A stretch of DNA of 64,000 nucleotides from assembly GCA_949318235.1 (NCBI GenBank), contig OX439131.1, positions 24,685,903 through 24,749,902 on the forward strand, read 5' to 3'. Made by a program: the position numbers and the translations under genes. The notes under the pieces were generated by a model that made no database searches, was not told the DNA's origin, and saw only the letters and a program-made list of their open reading frames with translations. Source of the DNA: Ecdyonurus torrentis. Its lineage: Eukaryota > Arthropoda > Insecta > Ephemeroptera > Heptageniidae. Of this stretch, positions 26,095 through 49,517 are shown one piece after another (within the stretch, counting starts at the first letter, position 1; each line of letters begins with the position of its first letter).

Positions 26095-26125
<31 letters not shown>

Positions 26126-26820
26126 CTAGAAATGCATATCAACTTTTCTGTTTCACGCATATCAAACCAAAAAAAAATTATTTCGTTTTTTTTATTATTA
26201 TTATTATTTTTATGCATGATCATAATATATGCGCGGCGTGATGCATATGCTCATGATCACTCAGAATATCTCGACACTTTCTTTATAGTTTGTTTCAAAA
26301 GCCGCAGTGAGGCTCTGACAGCATTTTAAATTAATTATAGTCTAGAGTATCGCCCCCAGTGTTGCCAGTTCCCATACTGGTTGAATATTCGGTGATATAT
26401 ATAAAAATATAATATATCATTGTATAATAAAATATATATAGGTATATATATGTTATATATTATGTATGATATATAATATTATAGGAAATTTTTTTTAATT
26501 GCGGGATAAATAAAAAATATTCAGCATACACGCGAATGGTCAGATCATTTGGGGGTCGGATGTGCAGCAATAAGTGCAAAATATTTATTTTTTAAACAAT
26601 CGTAGAGATAAGAAAAAAAATATACATCCTATAAATATTATTATTATTATTATTTCAATTTATACGCTTTACAAAATTGCGTTAATATTCATGTTAAATT
26701 AAGTGCGCTCTTTCAAGAGGTTTTTAAAAAAAAAAAAAAAAAAAAAGTAATATATTGATCTGATATATCAGATACAAAATATCTTAAAAACAAAAAGTTT
26801 AAAAAGTTGGTTCTGTCTAC

Positions 26821-26855
26821 GCTATAAAAGCCGGGAGACTCCCTTTCCAAGTTAT
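26821..26855 (+). promoter_or_regulatory. Isolated TATA box (GCTATAAAAG)
   Basis: A strong GCTATAAAAGCCGGGAG context in an AT-rich but otherwise featureless stretch, 590 bp upstream of the GNB5 ATG. It could be an upstream GNB5 start with a 5' UTR intron ending at 27239, or chance. No downstream coding exon other than GNB5 is seen. Confidence 0.3.
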
Positions 26856-27249
26856 TTTTGTAAGCAATGTAATTAAATTAAAAATAGCATATGATAATGA
26901 TACAGAGACGACACTCGCTGGACCAAAAGACTTTCTTGTGTGCAGCTTTAACACGCAGACCTATAGCTTTTATTTTTTTAGTGTGCATATATGTAGAGCT
27001 TTTATTTTAGCACTGATATAAATGTATGCATATTATTTTACGTAAAATTACTATAATTTATTAAAATAAAACATACAGTTTATCTCTAAAATAAAACTAT
27101 ACTTTATTATTATTTTCTTTTTTAAGTATTATTGAATGATATTTATATTTAAATTAGTTACAATGCGTATTAGAATTATAGTTTTCTGGTTCACTGAAAA
27201 TTTTTGGTGTATTTATGTGCTTCCTTTTTTCTCCACAGAAAACGAACGA

Positions 27250-27300
27250 TCCAAATGTTGTGGTAGTTAGCTTTGCGCGTCTGCGCAGAATATTGAGGAG
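27250..27300 (+). promoter_or_regulatory. Putative GNB5 proximal promoter with NRF1-like sites
   Basis: TGCGCGTCTGCGCAG, about 145 bp upstream of the GNB5 ATG, resembles a spaced pair of NRF1 half-sites (TGCGCA family), common at TATA-less housekeeping promoters. A pyrimidine tract followed by CCACAG at 27225-27239 could instead be the acceptor of a non-coding first intron. Confidence 0.4.
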
Positions 27301-27418
27301 AATCGACATATTTGTTCCTCAATTTTCTCTGCGATAATTCGATATTTCCTTTATCTTTGGATTATATTATTTGCTTATTAGTTTGATTATGAATTAAAAA
27401 ATTCCTTCAATCAACAAA

Positions 27419-30479
<3,061 letters not shown>

Positions 30480-32918
30480 GCAGAAATACGCATGCAGTTT
30501 TGCGCAAGATGTCTTTGTCTTCTCACTACGCGTCATTCTTGTTGTTCTCGTTATGAAACAGCACGAGGAAGACGCCCAGAATTTCAGTAAGCCTTTCAAA
30601 AAAAAAAAAAAAAAAAACGAAGAAAATCATTTTATGATTACTGAGGCTATTCTGTCGTTCTGATAGATTTGGAGTACGTAATCTATAAAAAAAAGAAGTA
30701 ATTAATATTTCATTTTCCGTGTAAGAATAAGATTAAATTAAAAATATATATTTAAGTGTAGTTGCAAAAGAAAGTGTCATCTTTACGAATTAGATTAAGA
30801 ATAACTTAATAATTTAAAATGTTACCTTTATTCAGATTAATTAAGTATGAATGAAGCACTTAAATTTTACCCATGATTTGTTTTAATCTTTAAAGGGAAA
30901 AATATGTGACAATATTAAAAGGGTTTTGTTTTAAAATTATAACAATTCCAACATGTACTGAATCATAAAAAATAAATGCATTTATATTTAGTTCAAGCGG
31001 GAAAGAGGTTAAAAAATATTTAATTTATAATATAAATATATTATAATTATATAATTATTAATGCTTATATGTGCCATATCCTAAGTTATAATAATAAAAC
31101 TTTACGGTTGTTAATTCTAAATATATGTAAATTAATTAAATAAAAAGATCTATTATCTGTTATAATATACCAAAAAATAAATATTAAATCTAGTTAATAA
31201 TATAGTATTAAAATATTGTTATCATTTTAAGAATTAATTTAAATGTGTTCACTATAGCCCTTGCTGTTTCTATGAAACTTAAACAAATATTTCCGAGATG
31301 TGATAGCAATTTTTTTAGAGCAATTAACCATATCACTAACTGAATTGTTGACCACGACCTATACATTTTAAAATATTATAATTTACTATGTTTAATAATT
31401 TTGCGCACTTCATGACGCACAAATAATATTACATTTCTTGTTCTTCTTTGTATTTTCTACTAAGATTTTATGCCGTTGTAGCATAATTTTATCTCATAAC
31501 TGTAAAGTTTGTGAAGTAAAAAAATAAAAAAATTTAACATATTTAGATTTTTTTTTGTTTTTTTTTTTAAATATTAAATAATGCAAGTTATGATCCACAA
31601 ACTCAATTCTTATGCATTTGAATTACTATTTGATAAATCTCACGTAGCATTTTATTGTGTTATTGTTACGCTTACTAACTGATGAGCAATTTGTGAATAA
31701 GATAAGTTTTGTAGCACAAAGTCTGTAAATAAAATTGATTACTCATTTAGTTTAAAAAAGTGTATTTTGTTTTTATGTAAATATATATACACAGAAAGAG
31801 AGCGTAAATGTTTTTGTTTTTTTTACTTATATATTAACATTTTATCACCTAGGTTTAAAGTTAAAATTAAAATAAATAAGGCATTAAATAAAATTTACTG
31901 AACTATAAATAATAAATTTTATTAAAAATATATACATGAAATGTAACTTTCAACATACAAGCAAACTTTTTCTTTATGAACCTTTATCTTTATAGGGACC
32001 AAAATATAAAGTAATTAAAAAATGAAGTATCGAAAATATAGCGATCACAATTTTTTTGTTGCTCTTGATTAGAATTTAATTTATTTTGGTTCACCAACAT
32101 AAATATGCATGAATGAAATCTAAAATACACGACTTTCGAAACTATATTAGAAATTTTTAAATTGATTTTCCAAAGAATGAAATTTATAACATCAGCAGGA
32201 TACTTAATTGTAATTTAATGCCTCTTCTATGTCTTTTAGACTTCATTTTTGCTGTATGAAGAAAAACAACAACTTTTATTTGTATTAATAAGTTTAATAA
32301 TTCATGGTGTTACAAGAAAATAAAATAAAATAGAACTGAAAAATATGAATCTACGCTCTCTATTTTTACTATATATTTTTTTATTAATTAATAAAAAGTA
32401 AATTGCAAAATTAATTTCAAATTTTTTTTTTTTAATATTTGTTACTATTTTGAAAAACGCTTTATTTGTTTATTATTACTATAATTTTTTGATGGTATAA
32501 TTTGTTGTGTCTTGCTTTATTTGCGTGATATATAATTTTGTTGACAGTATGAATGTAATAAAATCTAATGCTCCATAACAAAATGTATTTTTTATTTCGT
32601 AGATTATGCACTATATTAAAAAGCAATAAGTGGCCTGTAGTTTAAAATTAAATTATACACATCGATTATTGTGTTCAACCGGATACGCATATACTGTATT
32701 GAAGGGTATGCAATTTAAAATAATAAAAAAAATTAAGTAAGGTGGATTTAAGATAAAAGCGTTTTGTTTTTGTATTCTAAATTTAAAATATGAAACCAAA
32801 CCGTAGAATGATATGAAATTACAAATTATAATAAATTTTATTTACAATGAATAATACTATCGTTAATTTACTATGATTAAGATTAAATAATAATAATATT
32901 TACACGTCGCGACTAATT

Positions 32919-32925
<7 letters not shown>

Positions 32926-32984
<59 letters not shown>
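32926..32984. repeat. (TA)n microsatellite
   Basis: TA run between GNB5 and alpha-tubulin. Confidence 0.9.
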
Positions 32985-32988
<4 letters not shown>

Positions 32989-33219
32989 AATAAGAAGTCC
33001 AATGAAAACGAAATATTATAATTTATAAAAATTAATGTACTTTATTGTTATTAATTATAATCGTTTATAGTAGAGTTAATTGTCGACAAGGAAAATTTAT
33101 CTCTTCAATAATTAAAAGTTTCAATTATTTTGTTATATATATTTATTATATCCATAAATTATACAATTAAAAACTGTTTTAATCTCCTCCAATTAAAATT
33201 ACATTTCAATCACCTAATT

Positions 33220-33225
33220 TTTATT
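33220..33225 (-). terminator. Candidate alpha-tubulin polyadenylation signal AATAAA
   Basis: Minus-strand AATAAA about 240 bp past the alpha-tubulin TAA, a reasonable 3' UTR length. Not unique in this AT-rich region. Confidence 0.35.
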
Positions 33226-33466
33226 ACTAAATAATAAAAAGATGACGTAGTTGTTTATAGCAGATATTTGATAGACGATCCAAACTATATAGATGTTAAA
33301 AACTCATTACGTTAAATAAGCATTGTTAAAAAAAATCAACACAATTTGTATGCATTTTAATAAATAATAATTGCAAAGATTATAAAAAAATGGATAGAAA
33401 TTGTGCATTATTTATCCATTTGGTTTAATGTTAAGCTCCAAAGAACATAATATAGAATTATATTAT

Positions 33467-40587
<7,121 letters not shown>

Positions 40588-40590
<3 letters not shown>

Positions 40591-40695
40591 GTTTGCTAAG
40601 AAGATTAAAAGGTTTTTCCACTCGGGGTTGAAAAAAAGCTTGGAGGAGGCTGCTCACGGCAGTGTCTTGCAACGCGACACGGCTCGAATGGCTCT
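40588..40695 (-). other. Inferred first exon and 5' leader of alpha-tubulin
   Basis: On the minus strand this reads from a putative start site near 40695 through a short GC-richer leader to AAAC-ATG-GTAAGTG. The leader is the only GC-rich patch within several kb, and lies about 30 bp downstream of a TATA box. The plus-strand ORF across it (40589-40927) is an antisense shadow. Confidence 0.7.
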
Positions 40696-40800
40696 GAAGA
40701 GTGCGCTCTTTACCTCGGCCCTTTTATGCGGTCGCGGTGGCGTGCTTAGCGGGTGGGAGTTGGGTTTGGTGCTCGGAGGGCGCTGCTACTGTACTATAAT
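40691..40800 (-). promoter_or_regulatory. TATA-type core promoter of alpha-tubulin
   Basis: Minus strand: GCATAAAAGG at 40729-40720, with a TTCAGAG initiator-like site around 40697-40692 and C-rich CACCC/GCCACC boxes just upstream (about 40735-40780). The spacing from TATA to the inferred start is near 30 bp. Local base composition switches sharply from AT-rich flanks. Predicted from sequence only. Confidence 0.65.
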
Positions 40801-42619
40801 CCTCGGGAGTATGAGTTATACCATCATCGTCCCGCTCTGCTACATAAGCCCTCATATCTATATTTATGTAACTTATAATTCCAATGCTTCAATAATTATA
40901 TCTATCATTCCTTTTCTACAACAATAAAATAAATAATTTCTCATTTTTTTCTTTGTGCCACCAACTGAAATATACAAAAAGAAAAAAAGAGATACATAAA
41001 AAAAAAAAAAAAAGGAAAATTTTGCCCGTGAAATACAAAACTATACCTGCTTATCTGATTCAATAACTTTCCATGCTTCGTTGAAAAAGTTTTTTTTTTT
41101 TTTTTTTTTTTTATTACGAAAAATTGGAAAATATGCTTTGTCACTTGGAGCACCTTTATGAATTCTCTCTTTCATTTTGCGGCGTTTTTTTTTTTTTTTC
41201 TCTCTTTACAAAAATTGATGGAATAGAAGAAAAATAATAAACTAATGATAATAAAGTATAATAATAGTTTATACAAAAGCTATAGTGGGATTCAAAGATG
41301 TTAATAGACTTGAATTTTATTATTAATCCCAATTTTTATGGTCCTAATAATTGGATATAAGAGAATTAATAAAATCACGCAATATAACATGCATTATATT
41401 ATGACATGTGTATTATAATATTAGCATACTTTTACTATAGATAACATATTGATATGCTACATCCCAATTAATATCACGCATGAAATAAAATAAAAATTTA
41501 AGCGATGAAATTCATGCAATAACTTTTTTCCATTTACTTTACTTACACCGGGCGCTTTATGTACTGTACAGTATATGCACGGAAAGAAGAAATTACGTAA
41601 ATAATGCTGTAATTATGCCATTATAACAACGTAAATGTTGCTGAATTGTAATAACATAATGTTTATGCTATTTTTTTTTTATAATAACATGAAATATATA
41701 GTTGTTATGAATTTTAACATAGCTTATGTGTGTTATGAATAAATGTTGCTTAAAATCAGCTATTATATATACGTATAATTTTGTCCGTATTTATTTTCAA
41801 ATATGTAGAAAGTCCAAAAATATCATCAAGAGGATTATATGTATTTTTTATTCAATTTATATATTATTTAATACATTTTATTTATTTATTTTTTTGAGTG
41901 AGAAAATATTTTGAACTTTATCCAATTAAAATATATATTATAATACATAGATCTATATAATAACTACACGGGAAAAAAACAACTTCTATAATGGCAGGTA
42001 AATGAATCATGTAAAGTAAAATAGGATCGGCAACCTGAATTAGCTATAGTGATTCAATATATATATATTTTTTACAAATTCAAAATTTCTTTATTTCTCT
42101 CTTTCCTTCAATCGTATACAATATACATAGTATTCGTCAAGGTTAATTAACAGACAGAAAAAGTCAAAACACTTACATACTATATGCACATTTGGTGCTA
42201 CTTTTACATTCATATTTATATTATTATTAAAATCAATAAAACATAGTTGTGGGCTCACTCTAAGGCCCTGACTTTGTCAACTTTTTATTATTATTATTAT
42301 TATTTATTATAAACTATTATTTAAAAATCATAAATTCTTGTAAGTTGTAAAATGAATTATTTAATAAAAACAATTTCAATTTCTTTTTAAAAACATTGAA
42401 ATCACTAAAAAGTCACTAATTGATACTGATTGATACTAATTGTCACTGATTGATACGCCATGATTGTAGCAATACAATGTCACCTAATCTATGGGTATAG
42501 GTGCAATGCCATCTAACCTTGATGAGTATCACAACTTGACTGTAGTATGTTTTACCTGCATTAGGTATATATTATTGTAGATTGTATTATATAAATACCT
42601 GTTCTGGGCAAATCCTTAC

Positions 42620-42887
42620 CAATGGAGCTTATCGGTTTAGCGCGCGGGGAAACGCGGGGATAGCTAAGGGTCTCCCAATTTAACATTACGCTAAAGAGGA
42701 AAAACATTCTTTTTTGTTGTTGTTGTTGTTATTGTTGCGATTTTTGAGAAAACTACTCCACCGATTTGGGAGATATTTTAATGAGAAATACCATAGTATA
42801 AGTATATACTTATACTATGGAAATACTATAGACACTTTTACGTGCGTTTTAAACCATATAAATTTATTAAACCGATAAACTCCATTG
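42620..42887. repeat. Foldback family D, copy 1
   Basis: CAATGGAGCTTATCGGTTTA at the left, TAAACCGATAAACTCCATTG at the right; interior GCGCGCGGGGAAACGCGGGG and AAAACTACTCCACCGATTT shared with 49.3 kb. It carries a 30-bp palindrome that the other copy lacks. Confidence 0.8.
42791..42820. repeat. 30-bp perfect palindrome with AAATA duplication
   Basis: CCATAGTATAAGTAT and its exact inverse, flanked by AAATA on both sides. Absent from the sister family D copy at 49.4 kb. Confidence 0.85.
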
Positions 42888-43389
42888 CAATTTACAAGTA
42901 ATTGTACCTGGAATTAGTAGTAATTTTTTCCGAGTAGTGCACAATTTTACAATGAAATCTATGTTAGCAAATGAATATTCGACAAAAGTTGTCCCTTTAT
43001 TAATTACTATCGTTTATTCCTCATTTTATTCATTTATTATTTTAAGTTACAGTATTATTATTATTAATTAACATTTTTCTGTTTTCACTTTCATACTATT
43101 TTCTGTTGTTATACCTATAATATAGTGCAAAAAAATTGAAATACAGCGATTAATTTTAATCAAAGTAATTAAAATTTATATTAACGATATAAATAATTTA
43201 CAATGTAATTATATAAAACAAAATAACGTGTCTATGTACTCATACAAAAATAATTTATTTAATTTCATAAAAAGTTTAATTACATTTTCAGTAATTATCA
43301 TTTGCCTTGTGTTTAAATCTTCGGTGCAGAATGAATTTTACAGGAAAAAAAATCAATCTACTTGCCTAAAAAGACAAACATATATTATA

Positions 43390-43395
<6 letters not shown>

Positions 43396-43480
<85 letters not shown>
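43396..43480. repeat. (CT)n microsatellite
   Basis: About 42 CT units; followed by T30 at 43591-43620. Confidence 0.95.
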
Positions 43481-43484
<4 letters not shown>

Positions 43485-43583
43485 ATGAGTAACTTTATTA
43501 TTACACACTTTAAGCACCAGACTTGAAAGTATATATGTAATTATGGTTGATATCAATCTTCACACTTTTTTAAGTGTGTAATT

Positions 43584-43621
<38 letters not shown>

Positions 43622-43808
43622 TCACTCGCGCCACTTGCGCGTGGTGTGGCGTGTGTCACAGCTTTGTAGACACGTGCAAAACCAGAGTATAAACATTTTA
43701 GCATACATAATATCACGTTTCTATTTTAAAATAAACACTCATAAGAGGAAAAATTGTGAAGAGAAAGAAAGAGATAGAGTCGAGATATATATTAAAAGAG
43801 GGGAAAGC

Positions 43809-43839
<31 letters not shown>

Positions 43840-44352
43840 AGTGTGGCTGATGATTTGACGTTTATCCGAAAAACAAATATAATATAAAAATGTCAGAAGC
43901 TAATATTTCCGGTTGCACGTAATAAATAAATTTATTATAAAAACGTCCAAAGAACTCCTATGATAAAAACACCGCAAATTGCCAGAATGGAATAGAATAG
44001 TGCAGCTTTTTACTTCATCCTTAAACACAGGCAACTGTTTAAGCACGCTCTCATCCACCATTGAAATTAAAACATTATAATATAAATTTTATTCTCTCTC
44101 TCTCTCTCTCTCTAAATATATATAATCTTTTATTTTTATTACTTTCTCAGATGCTCTGCTCGATTATCTATGCTCAGATGCTCAGTCAGGTATTTTTTTT
44201 TTGTAAAAACAAAGCAAAAATCATGATAACAGATAAAATTTCAAATTTGTGACCAAGTATACTATTATTATGTTACCTATCTAGCGGAATGCACAAAATA
44301 ATAATAAAAAAATCAAGTATAGCATTTAAAAACATAAACAAGTCATAAAACT

Positions 44353-44393
44353 GTGGTACTATAGTACCACATTTTACATGTTCTATAGAACAT
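44353..44393. repeat. Two adjacent palindromes centred on CTATAG
   Basis: GTGGTACTATAGTACCAC (44353-44370) and ATGTTCTATAGAACAT (44378-44393), separated by 7 bp. Confidence 0.85.
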
Positions 44394-44456
44394 AATTTTT
44401 ATGAAAATTAACTGGGTGTGACGTCTATCAAAACCAAAAAAAAATTAGAGATTTAT

Positions 44457-44458
<2 letters not shown>

Positions 44459-44519
<61 letters not shown>
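44459..44519. repeat. (AG)n microsatellite
   Basis: About 30 AG units, 1 kb from the (CT)n tract. Confidence 0.95.
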
Positions 44520-44522
<3 letters not shown>

Positions 44523-44693
44523 AGGTAGACTAGGGGGTATTCGGGGACGTGTTTACATTAAATGCGTATTTAGTGGCAGTCAGCAAATGCAAGGTGGTAT
44601 TCAAATGTTTAAAAATTTATCCAAGAAGAGCTTAAATTGTTCCCCACGTTTACTCTGCACTTTGCAGTGTTTTTGCCTCACAAAAACCTGACT

Positions 44694-44695
<2 letters not shown>

Positions 44696-44749
<54 letters not shown>
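44696..44749. repeat. (TA)n microsatellite
   Basis: TA run. Confidence 0.9.
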
Positions 44750-44750
<1 letters not shown>

Positions 44751-45299
44751 TACACACGGTCATTTAAATTCAGGTATCCCTCTGACTCGCTGCGGCAACA
44801 ATTAAAGTGTGTCACCTCGTAATATCCCATAATATCCCATAATATAATATAGACTTTAAAATAAAACAGCTCATATCCGATTGGCTTGATGTTCACTCAT
44901 ATATACAGTTAATTTACTTTGTATTAAAGCCGTAAATTTTATTTTATTAAGGCGGCGTTTATTAAATCTTAATTACGTTTTTATTTACAACAGATATGAG
45001 AATGTATTTTTTATGCCAGACCTTAATTGTATATAACAAAAGTTCTTGTACTAAATACTAAATAAGTTAAAAAATATAAATCAATATATCATATTATGAA
45101 CAATATGAACAGTTTTGAAATATTATGTATATTTATTATAATGCAGTATAGTTCTTTTAAATTCAAACTCTGATTTTATTGATTTTTATTATACTGACAT
45201 ATATAGCTATCTGCTATTAATATAAATATAAATATTGCTATAATATAAAATCAAAAATTTTGATGCAGAGGAATTTCAGATGTATGATTTTTCCCGTAA

Positions 45300-45301
<2 letters not shown>

Positions 45302-45362
<61 letters not shown>
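45302..45362. repeat. (TA)n microsatellite
   Basis: TA run. Confidence 0.9.
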
Positions 45363-45367
<5 letters not shown>

Positions 45368-45651
45368 AAAGATTATATAAAATATTATATACCAATAATA
45401 TCAATTCAGTATGGAACTCTGAATATTTTTAATTTTGATAATTTTGTCCCCATACTCTTTTTAATTTATATATATGGCTTTTTTCTCTCTTTTTTTCTTG
45501 ACACTTTAAATTTTTGAAGATCAAATCAAGAGTGAATCAAGGTGCAAGAGCATATCGATACCACGGTGGTCGAACGTGCATGCCGCGCGCCGCCGCACTT
45601 CTACCAGGTGCTACGTCTGTACATAATAGCTTCGCTTGGGATTGTGCAATA

Positions 45652-45792
<141 letters not shown>

Positions 45793-47446
45793 ATACCTAA
45801 TGTAAGCTTATATTAATATTACAGTAGTAACAAAATAAACAATTTTTTAATTTACATACAGCAGCTAATTTTATTCATAATTCATAATCATACAGTGTTG
45901 CTGTTTCTATAATAATTAATGTTAAATGTACTTCATATACTGCATTTTTATTTTTATCTTTTTCTATTGCATGAGCATGATGTTTTGCCACACTATATAT
46001 AATACGGATCGAACTTTTAAAACAGTGTTTTAATTTTTTTAGTTTGAAATCTGGAAAAGTCATTTTTTCTTTGGAACTTTTGTGACTGTTAGCTTATCTC
46101 TTTTCTGACTTATTTCAACGCAATTATTTTTTAAGTTTTAAAATCTCATCACAATTATGAAAGCCTATAATACACTTTTGTGTATTTATGCTTTGATATA
46201 GTTAATCACTTTCAGATTCAAACCAGCCATCCTGCGTATGTGTGAAATCGCGATTAAATCAATTAATATAAAATGCAAGTAAAAAATAGGCATGAAAAAA
46301 ATTAAGTAAAATTAGTATATAATTATTTTAGTTTCTTTACATTCGTTAGTAAAGTTATACGTAAAAATTTCCTCTATATATTCTAATTTTTTGAATTAAT
46401 AATAATTATAATTTTAAACATTTGATAGATAGATAATAAAATAGCTTTATTAAGGCGTTGTGAGGGCTTGACAGCCTTGTTTAACATTTCAATATAAATC
46501 AGCAACAAAATTCATCACACAATTTTAAGAAAATTTATGCTTTATACAATATGTTTATTTATATTTGAATTAAAGTCTACATGATCTCAGTTTATCTTAA
46601 TAAATTTTAAGATTGGAAATTAGAAATAACTTATAATTTTCAAATTTATACAATTACAAAACAAATATATTTTTAGTTTGTATTTTTATGTTAATACTAT
46701 ATCCTTCATTTAAAATCTCTTTTATATAGTAGTGTGCAGTCAGACACAAAATGTGTAGTCATACAAGAAAAATGGGCAGCCAGTGTCCAGTACGTTTACA
46801 AAATTTGAATTTCATAGGATTTTTATAACAAAAATTTAAACAAAATTCTGCTAGCTGCGCTCTTGCAATTTAGTTTGCATTTATATTTTCGATGTGAAAC
46901 ACACTAACTGCACTTTTCTCTATATTGCAACATCATTTTAAAATTTAAACCTATGGTTGTAAACGTTCTATTAAATGTCATATGTCATATAAAAAAATTA
47001 AAAAATATAAGCGACAAAAATGCAACTAGAACAATTAATATACGTATATGCATGCATATATACCATGCATTGTATATTGTGAAATCTGTTGTTAAAAGTT
47101 GTGATCGTTTATTTTAATTTTTCCTTTCAGAAACACTTTGATATCACATTGACTTTACTGTATTAAATCACCCCAACTATCATAAAACAAAAAAAACAAA
47201 AAAAAAAAAAAAAAAAAACGCATAAATTTCCTTGTTTCATTTTCAATTAGCGTTTAAATTGTCATAATCTAATTATTTTACGAATTTATAAAATAAAAAT
47301 TAACATATTTGAATCAATTTAGATAGTGGAAAAATAATTTAACTTATAATTATATACTCATAAAAAGAGCAGATATCACTCTATATATTATGTCTATAGT
47401 CTATATGTCTGTGTTATAGGGAAATTGGCAATAGATTTTGATCGCT

Positions 47447-47828
47447 TTAAGGGGGTAGGTGACCGACTGATATCTCGCAAACTAGTACGGTTGCAAATAA
47501 TAATAAATAACACAAAGTAAAGAAGAAATGTAACTTAAAAATTTAGTTATGTCAAACATGTGAAAACATTATCAAATATTTAAGTTATTACACTTTAAAG
47601 ATAACATGTAAATGTGTAAATTCAAATTTGAGCGGAAAATTTTAGTCAAATTAGAAATATAATTAAAAATTTTTTTGGTATAAAAAAATATATTTTAAAT
47701 TTACTTTGTTTTATTTGCAAATTATAGTGTTTGTTTTATTGGAATTAAATCATGTACAAAAAATTATTGGGAAAATATGGTTCTTATTTTAGCGATTTCC
47801 GGTCCAAGTCGGTCCCCCACCGCCTTAA
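47447..47828. mobile_element. TTAA-flanked element family E, copy 1
   Basis: TTAAGGGGGTAGGTGACCGA at the left and TCGGTCCCCCACCGCCTTAA at the right, 382 bp. Shares interior phrases (TGATATCTCGCAAACTAG, CACAAAGTAAAGAAGAAATG) with the copy at 56.1 kb. Confidence 0.75.
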
Positions 47829-48401
47829 AACAATTTCAAAGTTACATTAAAAATAATCGTATAGAAAAACAAAAATGTTAACTTAATAAAATTTAGATCT
47901 TTCAGAACATGGACAAATTTTTACACTTATTTGGTACTTTTTTTGACAGGTTTATACACTACATGTGTACTTATTTTATTCATTTTTTTAAAATATTATT
48001 TTTAGTTTTTTTTCTTTAAATAAAATAATTAATAAACAGTAACGCAACAAAACCGATGTTATGAAATATATATTTCTTGTGGTTTTTACAGTTTTATTTA
48101 ATCTTATACCTAATTATTTTTTAATTCTTAAAAATTGTTGTCTTTTGAAAATATTAGCATATTTTGAAATGCATTATGATATGCAGGAATGTTGAGAGGA
48201 AGTGTTCTGTACTGTATAACCAACCATATAGTATTATGTATGCAATATACTTTGGTTTAATATAACTATACGTATTTGAAAATAATTTGACGCGCTAATT
48301 CATATATCATATAAAAAATTAATGCTGTAAGTCACTGTACGTACTTTTATTTACAAATTGGAAACAACCGTTTTTGTATACACACATATGCATGTGAATG
48401 T

Positions 48402-48695
48402 CTCATTTTTGAGTTCATTATATTTTTACTTAATTTTTGTAAGTCACGACATGACGTCACAGGCTGCAACTTTTTCTTATGCCCGCCCACACATGCATTA
48501 TGCATAAGTTGCCAGCCATAGTGACATCATTTCGTGACTTTCAAAAATTATATCCAAATACTTAACGAACTCATTAAAAATTATAAATTCACATAATATA
48601 TAATGTATATATCAATTCAGGAGAATGTACTCGATTTTTTTTTTTGAATATACAATAAAATTACCCCCTAAAATTTGTTATTCTTCCTCATTGAC
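48402..48695. repeat. Foldback family N, full copy
   Basis: GAGTTCATTATATTTTTAC..GTAAGTCACG is mirrored by CGTGACTTTCAAAAATTAT..AACGAACTCATT. The right part (TTCAGGAGAATGTACTCG..AAATTACCCCCTAA) matches 81-207. Confidence 0.6.
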
Positions 48696-48824
48696 TATTT
48701 GGTATAAAAAGTAGAACATTAGCGAACACGTACACGTGACTAAAAAAATTACAATCCTGGGCGGACAACAAGGGATCTATACGTCCCCCCCCGGGCCTCC
48801 AATTGGTTCACGGGCCGTATCTTA

Positions 48825-49131
48825 TAGGGTGTATGCGGATGACGTCATATTTATTACGCTTGGAGGCCATGCTGGAGTAGTGCATAACATTGCTCAGCAT
48901 AGGACAAACTTCATTTAAGCCAATTTTCTTTGAGAAATCGGTTAATCTTTTTGTTATTGTTATTTTTCTCACATACTTTTGAGATACTAATTCAACATAT
49001 TTACAACATGAATGCTCTCAAAAATATTGCATAGTGTTTTTAAACTGTCAAAAAGATTTTTTGTCCTATGCCACCCATGTTATGGAGTTATCCAACATGG
49101 CGTCGACTTTAACATGATAGCATACACCCTA
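48825..49131. mobile_element. 307-bp TA-flanked foldback
   Basis: Ends TAGGGTGTATGC and GCATACACCCTA with TA on each side (48823-48824, 49132-49133). Internal GATGACGTCA is mirrored by GGCGTCGAC. Confidence 0.7.
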
Positions 49132-49295
49132 TACGAATTTGTGGAGTCAGGGGATTTCCTTAAAAAAGAGTTGTGATCGATATTATATATATATATATAT
49201 ATATAAGGTTTGCGTGTATACCATTTATTGACCATATATATTACGTATGATTATACTGATTATAATTTTAAATATTAATATATTTTTTTAATTTA

Positions 49296-49517
49296 ATGGA
49301 GGTTATCGGTTTAGCGCGCGGGGAGACGCGGGGAAAGCTAAAGGGCCCCCTAATTTACCATTATACGCTTATGGGGAAAAACACGTTTTTTGCGATTTAT
49401 GAGAAAACTACTCCACCGATTTCGGAGAAATTTAAATGAGAAATACTCTAGACATACTTTTACGTGTTTAAAAGCCATAGTAATTTTTAAACATTTTTTT
49501 AAACCGATAACCTCCAT
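49296..49517. repeat. Foldback family D, copy 2
   Basis: ATGGAGGTTATCGGTTTAGC at the left and TAAACCGATAACCTCCAT at the right; 222 bp, collinear with the 42.6-kb copy except for the palindromic insertion and a GTT-repeat stretch. Confidence 0.8.

Larger units (their letters stand above)
25532..27418. other. Divergent intergenic region, basigin-like gene / GNB5
   Basis: A 1.9-kb spacer between head-to-head genes, with promoter-like motifs at each end (CRE/YY1 near 25.7 kb, NRF1-like near 27.27 kb) and poly-T/poly-A tracts (26094-26122, 26727-26746). No exon recognised. Confidence 0.6.
30480..33466. other. Convergent 3' intergenic region, GNB5 / alpha-tubulin
   Basis: Very AT-rich, low-complexity sequence with the two 3' UTRs facing each other and a (TA)n block at 32926-32984. 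No foldback element or ORF of note. Confidence 0.65.

Noticed and set aside
43228..43556. Ser-Leu repeat and Arg-Glu repeat ORFs
   Set aside because: Products of the (CT)n microsatellite read on the two strands.
45540..45650. GC-rich patch with an open frame ([21 protein letters not shown])
   Set aside because: Short, no family resemblance, runs into a (TA)n array; insufficient to call a gene or a named transposon.
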